Shown here one piece after another: positions 32,278-41,860 of a stretch of 64,000 bases of DNA. Source of the DNA: Hyphomicrobiaceae bacterium (GTDB lineage: Bacteria; Pseudomonadota; Alphaproteobacteria; Rhizobiales; Hyphomicrobiaceae). The position numbers and the translations under genes are program-made. Positions within the stretch are counted from its first letter, which is position 1. Every line of letters begins with the position of its first letter. The notes beneath the pieces are model-generated. The model searched no databases and had not been told where the DNA came from. It saw only the letters and a list, made by a program, of their open reading frames with translations. The stretch spans positions 100,295-164,294 of the forward strand of contig WBUN01000003.1 of assembly GCA_008933705.1 (NCBI GenBank), given 5' to 3'.

Positions 32278-35238
32278 ATGACCCGTCAGGCCAAGAACGA
32301 AGCCTTCGCGCGCACCTCGTTCCTGCAAGGTACCAACGCGGCCTACATCGAAGAGATGCAGGCACAATACGAGCGCAATCCGGGCTCGGTCAGCGACGAG
32401 TGGCGTCTTTTCTTTGCGAGTCTTCAGGACGAGCAGGCGGGCGCCGAGGGCAACGGCCACGGACATGGGCCGTCCTGGGCCAAGCCGCTCGAGCATCTGG
32501 AGCCCAGCTCCGAGCTGCTCGGCGCGCTGACGGGCGACTACGGCGCAACCGAGCGCAACATACGCGAAAAGCTCCAGGCGCGCGCAAGCACGGCCGGGTT
32601 CGAACTGAGTCCGATGGCGTCGCTGCGCACCACGCAGGACAGCATCCGTGCGCTGATGCTCATCCGCGCCTATCGTGTGATGGGCCATCTCGCCGCCGAC
32701 CTCGACCCGCTCGGCCTTACCGAGCGCAAGATCCACAAGGAGCTGAGGCCCGAAACCTACGGCTTCACCGAAGCCGATCTCGACCGTCCGATCTTCATCG
32801 ACAAGGTGCTGGGCCTCGAGGTGGCGACCGTGCGCGAGATCCTGAAGATTCTGCGCCGCACCTACTGCCGTCAGATCGGCGTCGAGTTCATGCACATCAC
32901 CTCGCCGGCGCAGAAGTCTTGGATCCAGGAGCGCATCGAGGGGCGCGACAAGGACATCGTCTTCACCGTCGAGGGCAAGAGGGCCATCCTGAACAAGCTG
33001 ATCGAAGCGGAGACGTTCGAGAAGTTCGCCGACGTCAAATACACCGGCACCAAGCGCTTCGGTCTCGACGGCGGCGAGGCGATGGTCCCCGCGCTCGAGC
33101 AGATCATAAAGCGCGGCGGCCAGCTGGGCATCAAGGACATCGTCATCGGCATGGCGCACCGCGGCCGCCTCAACGTGCTGGCCAACGTGATGGGCAAGCC
33201 GCATCGCGCCATCTTCAACGAGTTCAAGGGCGGCTCGTTCAAGCCCGATCAGGTCGAGGGCTCCGGCGACGTCAAGTATCACCTCGGCGCCTCCTCGGAC
33301 CGGTCGTTCGACAATAACAACGTGCATCTGTCGCTGACCGCCAATCCCTCGCACCTGGAGATCGTCGATCCGGTCGTGCTCGGCAAGGTGCGCGCCAAGC
33401 AGGATCAGCATGGCTGCAAGCCGGGCGAGCGCACGCCAGTGCTGCCGCTGCTCATCCACGGCGACGCCGCGTTCGCCGGCCAGGGCGTGGTGGCAGAGTG
33501 TTTCGGCCTCTCCGGCCTGAAGGGTCACCGCACCGGCGGCTCGATCCACTTCATCATCAACAACCAGATCGGCTTCACGACCAGCCCGCGTCACTCGCGC
33601 TCGTCGCCCTATTGCTCCGACGTGGCAAAGATGGTCGAGGCGCCGATCTTCCACGTCAACGGCGACAACCCGGAAGCCGTGGTGCACGTTGCCAAGATCG
33701 CCACCGAGTTCCGGCAGAAGTTTCAGAAGCCGGTCGTCATCGACATGTTCTGCTACCGCCGGTACGGCCACAACGAGAGCGACGAGCCGGCGTTCACCCA
33801 GCCGCTCATGTACCGCGCCATCAGGGCACACCCGACCGCGGTGGAGATCTACTCCAAGCGGCTGATCGAGGAAGGGGTGGTGACGAAGCAGGACGTCGAG
33901 GGGATGCAGAGCAGCTTCCGCAACCACCTCGAGGCCGAGCTTGCCGCAGCCGACAGCTACAAGCCCAACAAGGCGGATTGGCTCGACGGACGCTGGTCGG
34001 ATATCGGCTTTGCCGAGGACGAGGCCCGCCGCGGCTCCACCGCCGTGGCGATCGACACGCTGAAAGAGGTCGGCCGCCGCATCACGGCGATCCCGCAGGA
34101 CTTCAATGCCCATAAGACCGTGCAGCGCCTGCTGCAGCGCCGGCGCGAGATGGTGGAGACGGGCACCGGTATCGACTGGTCGATGGCCGAGCATCTGGCT
34201 TTCGGCACGTTGCTCAAGGAAGGCGTCCCGGTCAGGCTCTCCGGCCAGGACAGCGAGCGCGGCACGTTCTCCCAGCGTCATTCCGTGCTGCTCGACCAGG
34301 AGTCGGAGCGCCGCTATACGCCGCTGAAATACGTGTCGCCGGACCAGGGCCGCTTCGAGGTCATCAACTCGATGCTATCCGAGGAGGCGGTTCTGGCCTT
34401 CGAGTACGGCTACACGCTTGCCGAGCCTAACGCGCTCGTCATGTGGGAGGCGCAGTTCGGCGACTTCGCCAACGGCGCGCAGGTCGTTTTCGATCAGTTC
34501 GTCTCATCGGGCGAGCGCAAGTGGCTGCGGATGTCGGGCCTCGTGTGCCTGCTCCCGCACGGCTACGAAGGCCAGGGACCCGAGCATTCCTCGGCAAGGC
34601 TCGAGCGCTTCCTGCAGCTCTGCGCCGAGGACAACTGGCAGGTCGCCAACTGCACGACTCCGGCCAACTATTTTCATGTCCTGCGCCGGCAGCTGCACCG
34701 CAAGTTCCGCAAGCCGCTGGTGATCATGACGCCCAAGTCGCTCCTGCGGCACAAGCGGGTGGTCTCCGAGCTGGCCGATATGGGGCCCGGCACATCATTT
34801 CATCGGGTGCTATGGGATGACGCGCAGTCGCGTCCCGGGGAGAAGATCAAACTCAAGCCGGACGCCAGGATCAGCCGCGTCGTGCTATGCTCCGGCAAGG
34901 TCTACTACGATCTCTACGAAGCGCGTGAGGCAGCCGGCATCGACGACATCTATCTGATGCGCGTCGAGCAGCTCTACCCCTTCCCTGCCCGTGCGCTTGT
35001 GCACGAGCTGTCACGGTTCCCGCAGGCAGATGTCGTATGGGCGCAAGAGGAGCCCAAGAACATGGGTTCCTGGAGCTTCGTCGAGGCAAACCTGGAGTGG
35101 GTCCTGGAGCATGCGCACAGCACGGCGAAGCGGCCGCGCTACGCAGGGCGTCCCGCGTCCGCCGCGACGGCTACGGGTCTCGCGAGCAAGCACAACCAAG
35201 AGCAGAAAGCGTTGATCGATCAGGCGCTGTCCGCCTGA
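32278..35238 (+). CDS. sucA: 2-oxoglutarate dehydrogenase, E1 component
   Basis: A thiamine diphosphate-dependent decarboxylase of 986 residues, normal for SucA. The N-terminus FLQGTNAAYIEEMQAQYERNP is typical, followed by the HRGRLNVLANV substrate region, the ThDP/Mg region GDAAFAGQGVV with FIINNQIGFTT, and the C-terminal transketolase-like domain (LLPHGYEGQGPEHSSARLERFLQL, in parts). It is translated just ahead of sucB (12-base gap). Confidence 0.97.
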   Translation: MTRQAKNEAFARTSFLQGTNAAYIEEMQAQYERNPGSVSDEWRLFFASLQDEQAGAEGNGHGHGPSWAKPLEHLEPSSELLGALTGDYGATERNIREKLQARASTAGFELSPMASLRTTQDSIRALMLIRAYRVMGHLAADLDPLGLTERKIHKELRPETYGFTEADLDRPIFIDKVLGLEVATVREILKILRRTYCRQIGVEFMHITSPAQKSWIQERIEGRDKDIVFTVEGKRAILNKLIEAETFEKFADVKYTGTKRFGLDGGEAMVPALEQIIKRGGQLGIKDIVIGMAHRGRLNVLANVMGKPHRAIFNEFKGGSFKPDQVEGSGDVKYHLGASSDRSFDNNNVHLSLTANPSHLEIVDPVVLGKVRAKQDQHGCKPGERTPVLPLLIHGDAAFAGQGVVAECFGLSGLKGHRTGGSIHFIINNQIGFTTSPRHSRSSPYCSDVAKMVEAPIFHVNGDNPEAVVHVAKIATEFRQKFQKPVVIDMFCYRRYGHNESDEPAFTQPLMYRAIRAHPTAVEIYSKRLIEEGVVTKQDVEGMQSSFRNHLEAELAAADSYKPNKADWLDGRWSDIGFAEDEARRGSTAVAIDTLKEVGRRITAIPQDFNAHKTVQRLLQRRREMVETGTGIDWSMAEHLAFGTLLKEGVPVRLSGQDSERGTFSQRHSVLLDQESERRYTPLKYVSPDQGRFEVINSMLSEEAVLAFEYGYTLAEPNALVMWEAQFGDFANGAQVVFDQFVSSGERKWLRMSGLVCLLPHGYEGQGPEHSSARLERFLQLCAEDNWQVANCTTPANYFHVLRRQLHRKFRKPLVIMTPKSLLRHKRVVSELADMGPGTSFHRVLWDDAQSRPGEKIKLKPDARISRVVLCSGKVYYDLYEAREAAGIDDIYLMRVEQLYPFPARALVHELSRFPQADVVWAQEEPKNMGSWSFVEANLEWVLEHAHSTAKRPRYAGRPASAATATGLASKHNQEQKALIDQALSA

Positions 35239-35250
35239 GATGGTGAGAAG

Positions 35251-36528
35251 ATGACGATTGAGATCAAAGTGCCGGCGCTGGGTGAGTCCGTCACCGAAGC
35301 AACGGTGGGCCAGTGGTTCAAGAAGCCGGGCGAAGCGGTGAATGCCGACGAGCCGCTGTGCGAGCTCGAGACCGACAAGGTCACTGTGGAGGTGCCGGCG
35401 CCGGCTACCGGCGTTCTGTCGGACATCAAGGTGCCGCAAGGTACGACCGTGGCCGTAGGCACCGTGCTGGGATCCATCAGCGAAGGCGCCCGTGCAGCAC
35501 CGCAGCCCGCCGCAAGGGCCGAGCCTGCGGCGGCCAGGCCGGCTCCGGACGGAAAGGCTGCGCCAGCACGGCCAGCGCCCGGCGTCCCACCCGCACCGGC
35601 GGCACGCAAGATGATGGAGGAGCACGGGCTCACCGCCGCCGACGTCAAGGGTTCGGGCCGGCACGGGCAGGTGCTGAAGGAGGACGTTATGGGTGCGGCC
35701 GCGGGCAAGGCGGCAGCACCTCCCGGACCTGCCCCTTCTGTTGCCGCCGTCCAGGCAGCGGCTTACGCGGCGCCTGTTACGGCACCCGTGCCGGCGCAGA
35801 TGCGCGCGCCATCCGTGCCCAACGATGCCGCACGCGAGGAGCGCGTGCGCATGACGCGGCTGCGCCAGACCATCGCGCGCCGCCTCAAGGACGCGCAGAA
35901 CACGGCAGCAATGCTCACGACGTTCAACGATGTGGACATGAGCGCCGTGATGAATCTCAGGAAGGAGTACAAGGATCTTTTCGAGAAGCGCTACGGCGTG
36001 AAGCTGGGCTTCATGGGCTTCTTCGTGAAGGCCTGCATCCAAGCGTTGCGCGAGATTCCGGCCGTCAACGCCGAGATCGACGGCCAGGACATCATCTACA
36101 AGAATTACTACCATATCGGCGTGGCGGTGAGCACCGACAAGGGCTTGGTGGTGCCGGTGGTGCGCGAGGCCGACCGCATGTCCATCGCCGAGATCGAGCA
36201 GGCCATTGCCGACTTCGGCAAGCGCGCGCGCGAGGGCAAGCTTTCAATCGAGGAGATGCAGGGCGGCACGTTTTCGATCACCAATGGCGGCGTGTTCGGC
36301 TCGCTGCTCTCAACGCCGATCCTCAACGCACCTCAGTCCGGCATTCTCGGCATGCACCGCATCGAGGAGAAGCCCGTCGTTCGCAACGGCCAGATCGTGA
36401 TCAGGCCCATCATGAACCTGGCGCTCAGCTACGATCACCGCATCGTCGACGGCAAGGAGGCGGTAACGTTCCTCGTGCGGGTGAAGGAATATCTCGAAGA
36501 CCCGCAGCGCTTCGTGCTGGAGCTGTAG
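35251..36528 (+). CDS. sucB: 2-oxoglutarate dehydrogenase, E2 (dihydrolipoyl succinyltransferase)
   Basis: 425 residues. One lipoyl domain (residues 1-75) carries the lipoylated Lys43 in ETDKVTVEV. An Ala/Pro-rich linker (80-117) leads to the E3/E1-binding domain (about 118-146, [19 protein letters not shown]), a second linker, and the catalytic domain ending in [12 protein letters not shown] with His396 and Asp400. It transfers the succinyl group to CoA. Confidence 0.97.
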   Translation: MTIEIKVPALGESVTEATVGQWFKKPGEAVNADEPLCELETDKVTVEVPAPATGVLSDIKVPQGTTVAVGTVLGSISEGARAAPQPAARAEPAAARPAPDGKAAPARPAPGVPPAPAARKMMEEHGLTAADVKGSGRHGQVLKEDVMGAAAGKAAAPPGPAPSVAAVQAAAYAAPVTAPVPAQMRAPSVPNDAAREERVRMTRLRQTIARRLKDAQNTAAMLTTFNDVDMSAVMNLRKEYKDLFEKRYGVKLGFMGFFVKACIQALREIPAVNAEIDGQDIIYKNYYHIGVAVSTDKGLVVPVVREADRMSIAEIEQAIADFGKRAREGKLSIEEMQGGTFSITNGGVFGSLLSTPILNAPQSGILGMHRIEEKPVVRNGQIVIRPIMNLALSYDHRIVDGKEAVTFLVRVKEYLEDPQRFVLEL

Positions 36529-36560
36529 GCCGGCCTCCGCACCGCTTCACCCCACCCCTT

Positions 36561-36581
36561 TCCCCTTCCCGCGGAAGGGGA
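36561..36581. repeat. Palindromic intercistronic element, sucB-lpd
   Basis: TCCCCTTCC-CGC-GGAAGGGGA forms a 9-bp perfect stem with a three-base loop in the 96-base gap between sucB and lpd. It resembles the CCCCTTCCC/GGGAAGGGG elements scattered in rhizobial genomes. It could act as an mRNA 3'-end stabiliser. Confidence 0.55.
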
Positions 36582-36624
36582 CCGGCCGCAACGGTCGAAG
36601 GGGCAGCAGCTCGAGTGAAAGACA

Positions 36625-38028
36625 ATGCCACAACCCTACGACCTGATCGTCATCGGCACCGGCCCCGGCGGCTATGTGTGCGCCATCCGCGCGGCACAGC
36701 TCGGAATGAAGGTGGCCGTGATCGAGAAGCGCGCCACGCACGGAGGCACCTGTCTCAATGTCGGCTGCATTCCCTCCAAGGCGATGCTGCACGCCTCCGA
36801 ACTCTACGACGAGGCTGCAAACGGCTTTGCTGTCATGGGCATCGAGGTTGCGCCGAAGCTCGATCTCGCCAAGATGCTGGCCTACAAGGACCAGGGCGTC
36901 AAAGGCAATGTCGACGGCGTCGCCTTCCTGCTCAAGAAGAACAAGATCGACGCTTTTCACGGCACGGCAACCGTCCTCGGGGCCGGCAAGGTCGGCGTGA
37001 CGCTTGCAAACGGCGACAAGCAGCGGCTCGACACCAAGACGATCGTCATCGCCACCGGCTCCGACGTGGCGAGGCTGCCCGGAATTGGCATTGATGAGGT
37101 ATCGATCGTCTCATCCACCGGCGCGCTGACGCTGCAGCGGGTGCCGAAGCGGCTGCTGGTGATCGGGGCCGGCGTCATTGGGCTCGAGCTCGGCTCCGTC
37201 TGGCGCCGGCTCGGCTCGGAGGCGCTGGTCGTCGAGTTCCTGGATCGCATCCTTCCCGGCATGGACGCAGAGGTCGGTAAGGCGGCCCAGCGCATCCTCA
37301 TGAAGCAGGGCATGAGCTTCAAGCTGTCGAGCAAGGTCACGGGCGTCGCCAGGAACGGCGCGAGCCAGAAGGTAACCATCGAGCCTGCCGCGGGCGGTGC
37401 CGCCACAGCGGTGGAGGTGGACGTGGTGCTGGTCGCCATCGGCCGCACACCCTATACGGAAGGGCTCGGCCTGGAGGCGGCCGGCGTCCAGCTCGACAAC
37501 AAGAAGCGCGTCGTCGTCGATGCACGCTTCCAGACGAGCGTGCCCGGCATCTATGCCATCGGCGACGTCATCGCCGGGCCCATGCTCGCCCACAAGGCCG
37601 AGGACGAGGGCATGGCGGTCGCCGAGATTCTCGGCGGCCAAGCCGGCCACGTGAACTACGACGTGATCCCGAACGTGGTCTACACCTCCCCCGAGATCGC
37701 CTCCGTCGGCAAGACCGAGGAGGAACTCAAGGCCGCCAACATCGCCTACAACGTCGGCAAGTTCCCGTTCACGGCCAATGGCCGTGCCAAGGTCAACAAG
37801 ACCACGGAGGGCTTCGTCAAGATCCTGGCCGATGCCGCCACCGACCGCATTCTGGGCGTCCACATCATCGGTGCTGCGGCCAGCGAGATGATCGCCGAGG
37901 CCGCGGTCATCATGGAGTTCGGCGGTTCGGCCGAGGACCTCGCGCGCACCTGCCACGCCCATCCGACGCTGACGGAGGCGGTGAAGGAAGCCGCTCTGGC
38001 CGTCGACAAGCGGCCGATCCATATGTGA
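36625..38028 (+). CDS. lpd: Dihydrolipoyl dehydrogenase (E3)
   Basis: 467 residues. FAD motif IGTGPGGYVCAIRAAQLG, the redox disulfide C43/C48 in GGTCLNVGCIPSK, NAD motif VIGAGVIGLELGSVW, and the active-site HAHPTLTEAVKEA at the C-terminus. It reoxidises the dihydrolipoyl group of SucB. Its position last in mdh-ridA-sucCD-sucAB-lpd makes it the E3 of the 2-oxoglutarate dehydrogenase complex. Confidence 0.97.
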   Translation: MPQPYDLIVIGTGPGGYVCAIRAAQLGMKVAVIEKRATHGGTCLNVGCIPSKAMLHASELYDEAANGFAVMGIEVAPKLDLAKMLAYKDQGVKGNVDGVAFLLKKNKIDAFHGTATVLGAGKVGVTLANGDKQRLDTKTIVIATGSDVARLPGIGIDEVSIVSSTGALTLQRVPKRLLVIGAGVIGLELGSVWRRLGSEALVVEFLDRILPGMDAEVGKAAQRILMKQGMSFKLSSKVTGVARNGASQKVTIEPAAGGAATAVEVDVVLVAIGRTPYTEGLGLEAAGVQLDNKKRVVVDARFQTSVPGIYAIGDVIAGPMLAHKAEDEGMAVAEILGGQAGHVNYDVIPNVVYTSPEIASVGKTEEELKAANIAYNVGKFPFTANGRAKVNKTTEGFVKILADAATDRILGVHIIGAAASEMIAEAAVIMEFGGSAEDLARTCHAHPTLTEAVKEAALAVDKRPIHM

Positions 38029-38073
38029 TGCTTCCCTCCTGCACGATCTGATCGCGAGGGAGGGCGAAGCATG
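38028..38073 (+). promoter_or_regulatory. Hairpin that would sequester the start of the TPR gene
   Basis: ATGCTTC (38028-38034) pairs with GAAGCAT (38067-38073), and CCTCC with GGAGG after a two-base bulge. The right arm contains the ribosome site GGGAGG and the ATG of the next gene. The left arm begins at the last base of the lpd stop codon. Translational coupling or control is inference. Confidence 0.45.
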
Positions 38074-38685
38074 CGATCACGCACCGTCCTGTACCTGCCG
38101 CACCTGCAGGCGGCGTTGATTGCCGTCCTGGTTGCCGCCGCCGACCCCGCGGGTGCAGGCGCACTGCTGCGCCCGGCCCAATCGGCACCCGAAGCGGACG
38201 CTCGCGCGCAGCAACTCGACGCGCTGTTCAACCGGCTCAAGGCCGCCGGGGCCCAGGCCGAGGGTGACGAGATCGTCGCCGAGATCTGGAAGCTGTGGCA
38301 GCAGTCGGGAGACCGCGAGCTCGACGGGCTGATGAATCGAGCCATCCTGGCGATGAGCCAGGGAATCCCCGTCCTGGCGCTGCCGCTTCTCGACGACGTC
38401 GTCAAGCGCCGGCCGGACTGGGCCGAAGGCTGGAACAAGCGGGCGACCGTGCTCTATATGCTGGGCGAGTACGACCGCTCGCTTGCCGACATCGAGCGTG
38501 TGCTGGCGTTGGAGCCGAGGCACTTCGGCGCGCTGGCGGGTATGGGTCTCATCCATATAGCCAGGGGGCGGCACCGCGAGGCGCTGGCAGTCTATCGTCG
38601 CGCGCTCACCATCAACCCGTTCCTGCGCGAGCGCCACAGCATAATGCCCGCGCTCGAGCGAGAGATCGGCGAGAAGCCTCTTTGA
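38071..38685 (+). CDS. Exported tetratricopeptide-repeat protein
   Basis: 204 residues. A hydrophobic N-terminal segment (LQAALIAVLVAAADPAGA) suggests a signal peptide. Three helical pairs follow with TPR-like spacing, best seen in DWAEGWNKRATVLYMLGEYDRSLADIERVLALEPRHFGALAGMGLIHIARGRHREALAVYRRAL (read in segments). It probably works as a periplasmic protein-protein adaptor. The start lies inside a hairpin just after lpd. Confidence 0.8.
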   Translation: MRSRTVLYLPHLQAALIAVLVAAADPAGAGALLRPAQSAPEADARAQQLDALFNRLKAAGAQAEGDEIVAEIWKLWQQSGDRELDGLMNRAILAMSQGIPVLALPLLDDVVKRRPDWAEGWNKRATVLYMLGEYDRSLADIERVLALEPRHFGALAGMGLIHIARGRHREALAVYRRALTINPFLRERHSIMPALEREIGEKPL

Positions 38686-38704
38686 CGGCTCAGGGCCGCG
38701 TGGC

Positions 38705-39688
38705 TCAGTCGGCCACGATGGGCTGAGCCTCGAAGAGCGGCGCGCGCACCGGGACGTTCGGGAAGGTCGAGCCCTCCTCGAACCATGAGCGTGGCGCCGG
38801 TGTGCCCCACAGCGTCTGGCGGCGCGGGTCGCGGATCGACCAGCGCAGGGGCTCGTGGTCCGGATCGACCGTCAGGTAATCCGAGGTGTAGAGCTCGACG
38901 CGATGCCCGTCGGGATCACGCACGTAGAGGAAGAAGGCATTCGAGATGCCGTGCCGGCCGGGCCCTCGCTCCATGTTGGCAAGATAGCCGGTCGTGGCCA
39001 TCACGTCGCACAGATGGATGATGCTGAGCGCGGTCGGCACCCAGTAGGCGATGTGATGCAGGCGCGGCCCCTTCCCATGGGTGAAGGCAAGATCGTGTAC
39101 ACTGCCTTTGCGGTGCATCCAGGCGGCGGCAATCTTGGGCTCGGCGTCGTCCGTCTCCGAATACTCGGTCAGCCGGAAGCCGAGCGAGGCGTAGAAGTCG
39201 ATGGAGCCCTGCACGTCGGGGGCGAACACGTTGAAATGGTCGAGCCGCTGCGGCTGGCAGCCCTTGTAGTGGCCGTACTGCTGCAGAATGCGCTCCGCCT
39301 GAGCCATCTTGAAATAGAGCTCAAGCCGGTTGCCCTGGGTGTCCGTGGCATGCAACGTGCGGCCCTGGAACGGAACATCCACGAACTCGGCTGGGAGCTG
39401 GCGCTCCTTGAAGAACGTGTGCGCGCGGTCGAGGTCCTCCTCGCTGCCGACCTTGAAGCCGAGGCGCTCGACGGCCGGCTCGGTGGCCTGCTTGAGTACG
39501 AGGGAATGATGGTTGCGCTCCTCCATGCCGCGGAAGTAGATCGCGTCCTTGCCCGCATCCTCAGCCTTCAGGCCGACGGTGTCCTCGTAGAAGCGTCGGC
39601 TCGCCACGAGGTCGCGCACGCGCAGAACGGCGTGGCTGCAGCGCACGACATTGAAGGGCGGGTTGAAGATGTGCTTGGGCACTGGCAT
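38705..39688 (-). CDS. hpaD: 3,4-dihydroxyphenylacetate (homoprotocatechuate) 2,3-dioxygenase, VOC type
   Basis: An extradiol ring-cleavage enzyme with two repeated VOC domains. Metal ligands are His151 (RLDHFNVF), His211 or His212 (GPRLHHIAYW) and Glu265 (RVELYTSD), as in the type I homoprotocatechuate dioxygenases of Arthrobacter and Brevibacterium. The N-terminus CSHAVLRVRDLVASRRFYEDTVGL begins the first domain. Length from the ATG at 39688 is 327 residues. It is the third gene of hpaF-hpaE-hpaD and acts before them in the pathway. Confidence 0.88.
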   Translation of the reverse strand: MPVPKHIFNPPFNVVRCSHAVLRVRDLVASRRFYEDTVGLKAEDAGKDAIYFRGMEERNHHSLVLKQATEPAVERLGFKVGSEEDLDRAHTFFKERQLPAEFVDVPFQGRTLHATDTQGNRLELYFKMAQAERILQQYGHYKGCQPQRLDHFNVFAPDVQGSIDFYASLGFRLTEYSETDDAEPKIAAAWMHRKGSVHDLAFTHGKGPRLHHIAYWVPTALSIIHLCDVMATTGYLANMERGPGRHGISNAFFLYVRDPDGHRVELYTSDYLTVDPDHEPLRWSIRDPRRQTLWGTPAPRSWFEEGSTFPNVPVRAPLFEAQPIVAD

Positions 39689-39722
39689 GCGGAAGACCCT
39701 CCCGAAATGCGCCGGCTCGGCG

Positions 39723-41276
39723 TCAGGCGCCGACCTTGGGCACCTTATGGGTGCCGTACGCGACGGCAATGTTCTTGGTTTCCATGTAGAAGTCGAACGA
39801 GTAGTCGCCGCCGTCGCGGCCGATGCCCGAGGCCTTCATGCCGCCGAAGGGCGTCGGCAAGTGGCGCACGTTCTCCGAGTTCACCCAGATCATGCCCGCC
39901 TCCAGATCGCGCGCCATTCGGTGTGCCCGGCCGACGTCGCCGGTCCAGATGTAGCCGGTCAGCCCGTAGCGCACGTCATTGGCAATGCTGAGCGCCTCCG
40001 CCTCGTCCGCGAAGGGCAGCACGGCCAGAGCCGGGCCGAAGATCTCCTCCTGGGCGATGCGCATGCCAGACTTGGCGTCGAGATAGAGCGTCGGCTCGAC
40101 GAAGTTGCCCATGCCTCCGAGCGCGCGGCCGCCGCCACAAGCGATCCTCGCCCCCTCCTTACTGGCAGCCGCCGGAAAGCTCAGCACCTTGTCGACGTGG
40201 TTCGGGTGGATCAGCGGGCCGATCTCGGTTGCCGGGTCGAGCGGATGGCCCACCTTGATCTTCTTGACGCGCTCGGTGAGCTTGGCGGTGAAGCCCTCAT
40301 AGATCGACTTCTGCACCAGCGCCCGGCTCGAGGAGGTGCAGCGCTCGCCGTTGAGGCTGTAGATCATAAACAGCACGGCGTCGAGCGCCTTGTCGAGATC
40401 GGCGTCGTCGAACACGATCACTGGGTTCTTGCCGCCGAGCTCGAAGTGCACGCGCTTCAAGGTGGCGGCACCCTGGGCCATGATCAGCGAGCCCGTACGG
40501 CTGTCGCCGACGAAGCCGATGGCCTTGATCAGGGGATGCTCGGTCAGCGCCTTGCCGGCGTCCTCGCCCAAACCGTGCACCATGTTGACGACGCCGCCTG
40601 GCAGCCCGTTCTTGCGGATGACGCCGTCCATGATCTCGTTGAGCAGCGTGGCGCTGAGCGGACTCCATTCGGCGGGCTTGTGGACGATGGTGCATCCCGC
40701 AGCCAGCGCCGGCGCAATCTTCCACGTCGACAGCATGAGCGGGGTGTTCCAGGGCGTGATGATGCCGACGGGGCCGATCGGCTGCCGCATGGTGTAGTTG
40801 ACATGATCGGTGTCGGGCAGCGACAGCCCGTCCGCCGCCCCAGGCGCCCGGTCGGCGAAGAAGCGGTAGTTCTCGGCGCCGCGCAGTGCCGCCTTGCTCA
40901 TGTAGCGGACGGGCTGGCCCGTATCCATGCTCTCGACGAGCGCGATCTCCTCCGCGCGCGCCTCTATGGCATCGGCAATCTCATGCAGGATGGCGCGCCG
41001 TTTGGCACCTGAGATTGCCCGCCAGGCCGGGAAGGCGGCGGCGGCGGCCCTTGCCGCAGCATCGATGTCGGCGGCGCCGCCGGCGGCTACCTTGGCAAGC
41101 ACGGTATTGTCGACGGGGCACAGGGTCTCCAAGCTGCCGCCTTTGACGCTGGCCACCGGCTCGCCGGCGATCAGATGTCGGACCGGTGCCGCCTTGAACC
41201 TCGTAAGGTAGCGCTCGGCCTTGACCAGGTTTTCCTCCAACGCCTTCGTGGGCGCGTCTTTGCTCTTCGTACTCAT
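39723..41276 (-). CDS. hpaE: 5-carboxymethyl-2-hydroxymuconate semialdehyde dehydrogenase
   Basis: A 517-residue NAD-dependent aldehyde dehydrogenase. Catalytic Glu lies in FELGGKNPVIVF and catalytic Cys in NGERCTSSSR; PWNTPLMLSTWKIAPALAAG and EEIFGPALAVLPF are family landmarks. The pathway-specific name depends on its overlap with the hpaF-type isomerase (four-base ATGA) and the adjacent hpaD gene. By sequence alone a related hydroxymuconic semialdehyde dehydrogenase could not be excluded. Confidence 0.88.
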   Translation of the reverse strand: MSTKSKDAPTKALEENLVKAERYLTRFKAAPVRHLIAGEPVASVKGGSLETLCPVDNTVLAKVAAGGAADIDAAARAAAAAFPAWRAISGAKRRAILHEIADAIEARAEEIALVESMDTGQPVRYMSKAALRGAENYRFFADRAPGAADGLSLPDTDHVNYTMRQPIGPVGIITPWNTPLMLSTWKIAPALAAGCTIVHKPAEWSPLSATLLNEIMDGVIRKNGLPGGVVNMVHGLGEDAGKALTEHPLIKAIGFVGDSRTGSLIMAQGAATLKRVHFELGGKNPVIVFDDADLDKALDAVLFMIYSLNGERCTSSSRALVQKSIYEGFTAKLTERVKKIKVGHPLDPATEIGPLIHPNHVDKVLSFPAAASKEGARIACGGGRALGGMGNFVEPTLYLDAKSGMRIAQEEIFGPALAVLPFADEAEALSIANDVRYGLTGYIWTGDVGRAHRMARDLEAGMIWVNSENVRHLPTPFGGMKASGIGRDGGDYSFDFYMETKNIAVAYGTHKVPKVGA

Positions 41277-41677
41277 GCTGCGGCTCCCTTGCGGCGTGCC
41301 GCCGCGATCTCGTGCAGGTTGTTATGCTTGAGGCTGCCGACAGGATCGATCTCCACGATCTCGAAGGTGAGACCCAGCGGCCGGCTGGCAAACACGCCGG
41401 CCGTCTCCCCCTTCAGCCGATCGAAGATATGCGCCGCGGCCTTCTCCCTGACGTCGGGTGGGCGGCCGGCGCCGATCCTTGCCTGCACGTGGATGAAGGC
41501 GTTGTCCGGATGGCGGTCCGCGATGGCATAGACCTCGCGCCGCTCCGCCCGGGTGCGTATTCCCCCCAGGGGAAATACGCCGGTCTCGAGCGCAGCCTCG
41601 TGCAGGGCAGACACCAGTCGCGCGATGTCGAGAACGCTATCGAGGTTGGCCGAGTACTCGATGATGAGATGGGGCAT
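41273..41677 (-). CDS. hpaF: 5-carboxymethyl-2-hydroxymuconate delta-isomerase
   Basis: 134 residues of the tautomerase superfamily. The N-terminus MPHLIIEYSANL exposes the catalytic Pro after Met removal, as in CHMI. The C-terminal half (FIHVQARIGAGRPPDVREKAAAHIF, in parts) matches the second beta-alpha-beta unit. It acts downstream of HpaE in homoprotocatechuate breakdown. The stop overlaps the hpaE start. Confidence 0.88.
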   Translation of the reverse strand: MPHLIIEYSANLDSVLDIARLVSALHEAALETGVFPLGGIRTRAERREVYAIADRHPDNAFIHVQARIGAGRPPDVREKAAAHIFDRLKGETAGVFASRPLGLTFEIVEIDPVGSLKHNNLHEIAAARRKGAAA

Positions 41678-41860
41678 GGCGCGATCCAGTCTTCTGTGTC
41701 TGCACTCACGTTAGCATACGCGCGAGCGGCGGCGAGGGTCGCCGGCGGGACCTGGAGCGAGATCGTTCCATTCAAGAAGATCAAGGAAGCAGAGCAGGAT
41801 CGACGCTTCAGCCGCACCGTCGCTCGTGGGCGAGGTGATTCAACCTGAAGCGATCCTGCT

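Noticed and set aside
29979..34281. Two very long minus-strand open frames (about 718 and 702 codons) opposite sucCD and sucA
   Set aside because: sucC, sucD and sucA are unmistakable on the plus strand; the antisense frames have the skewed composition typical of high-GC shadow frames.
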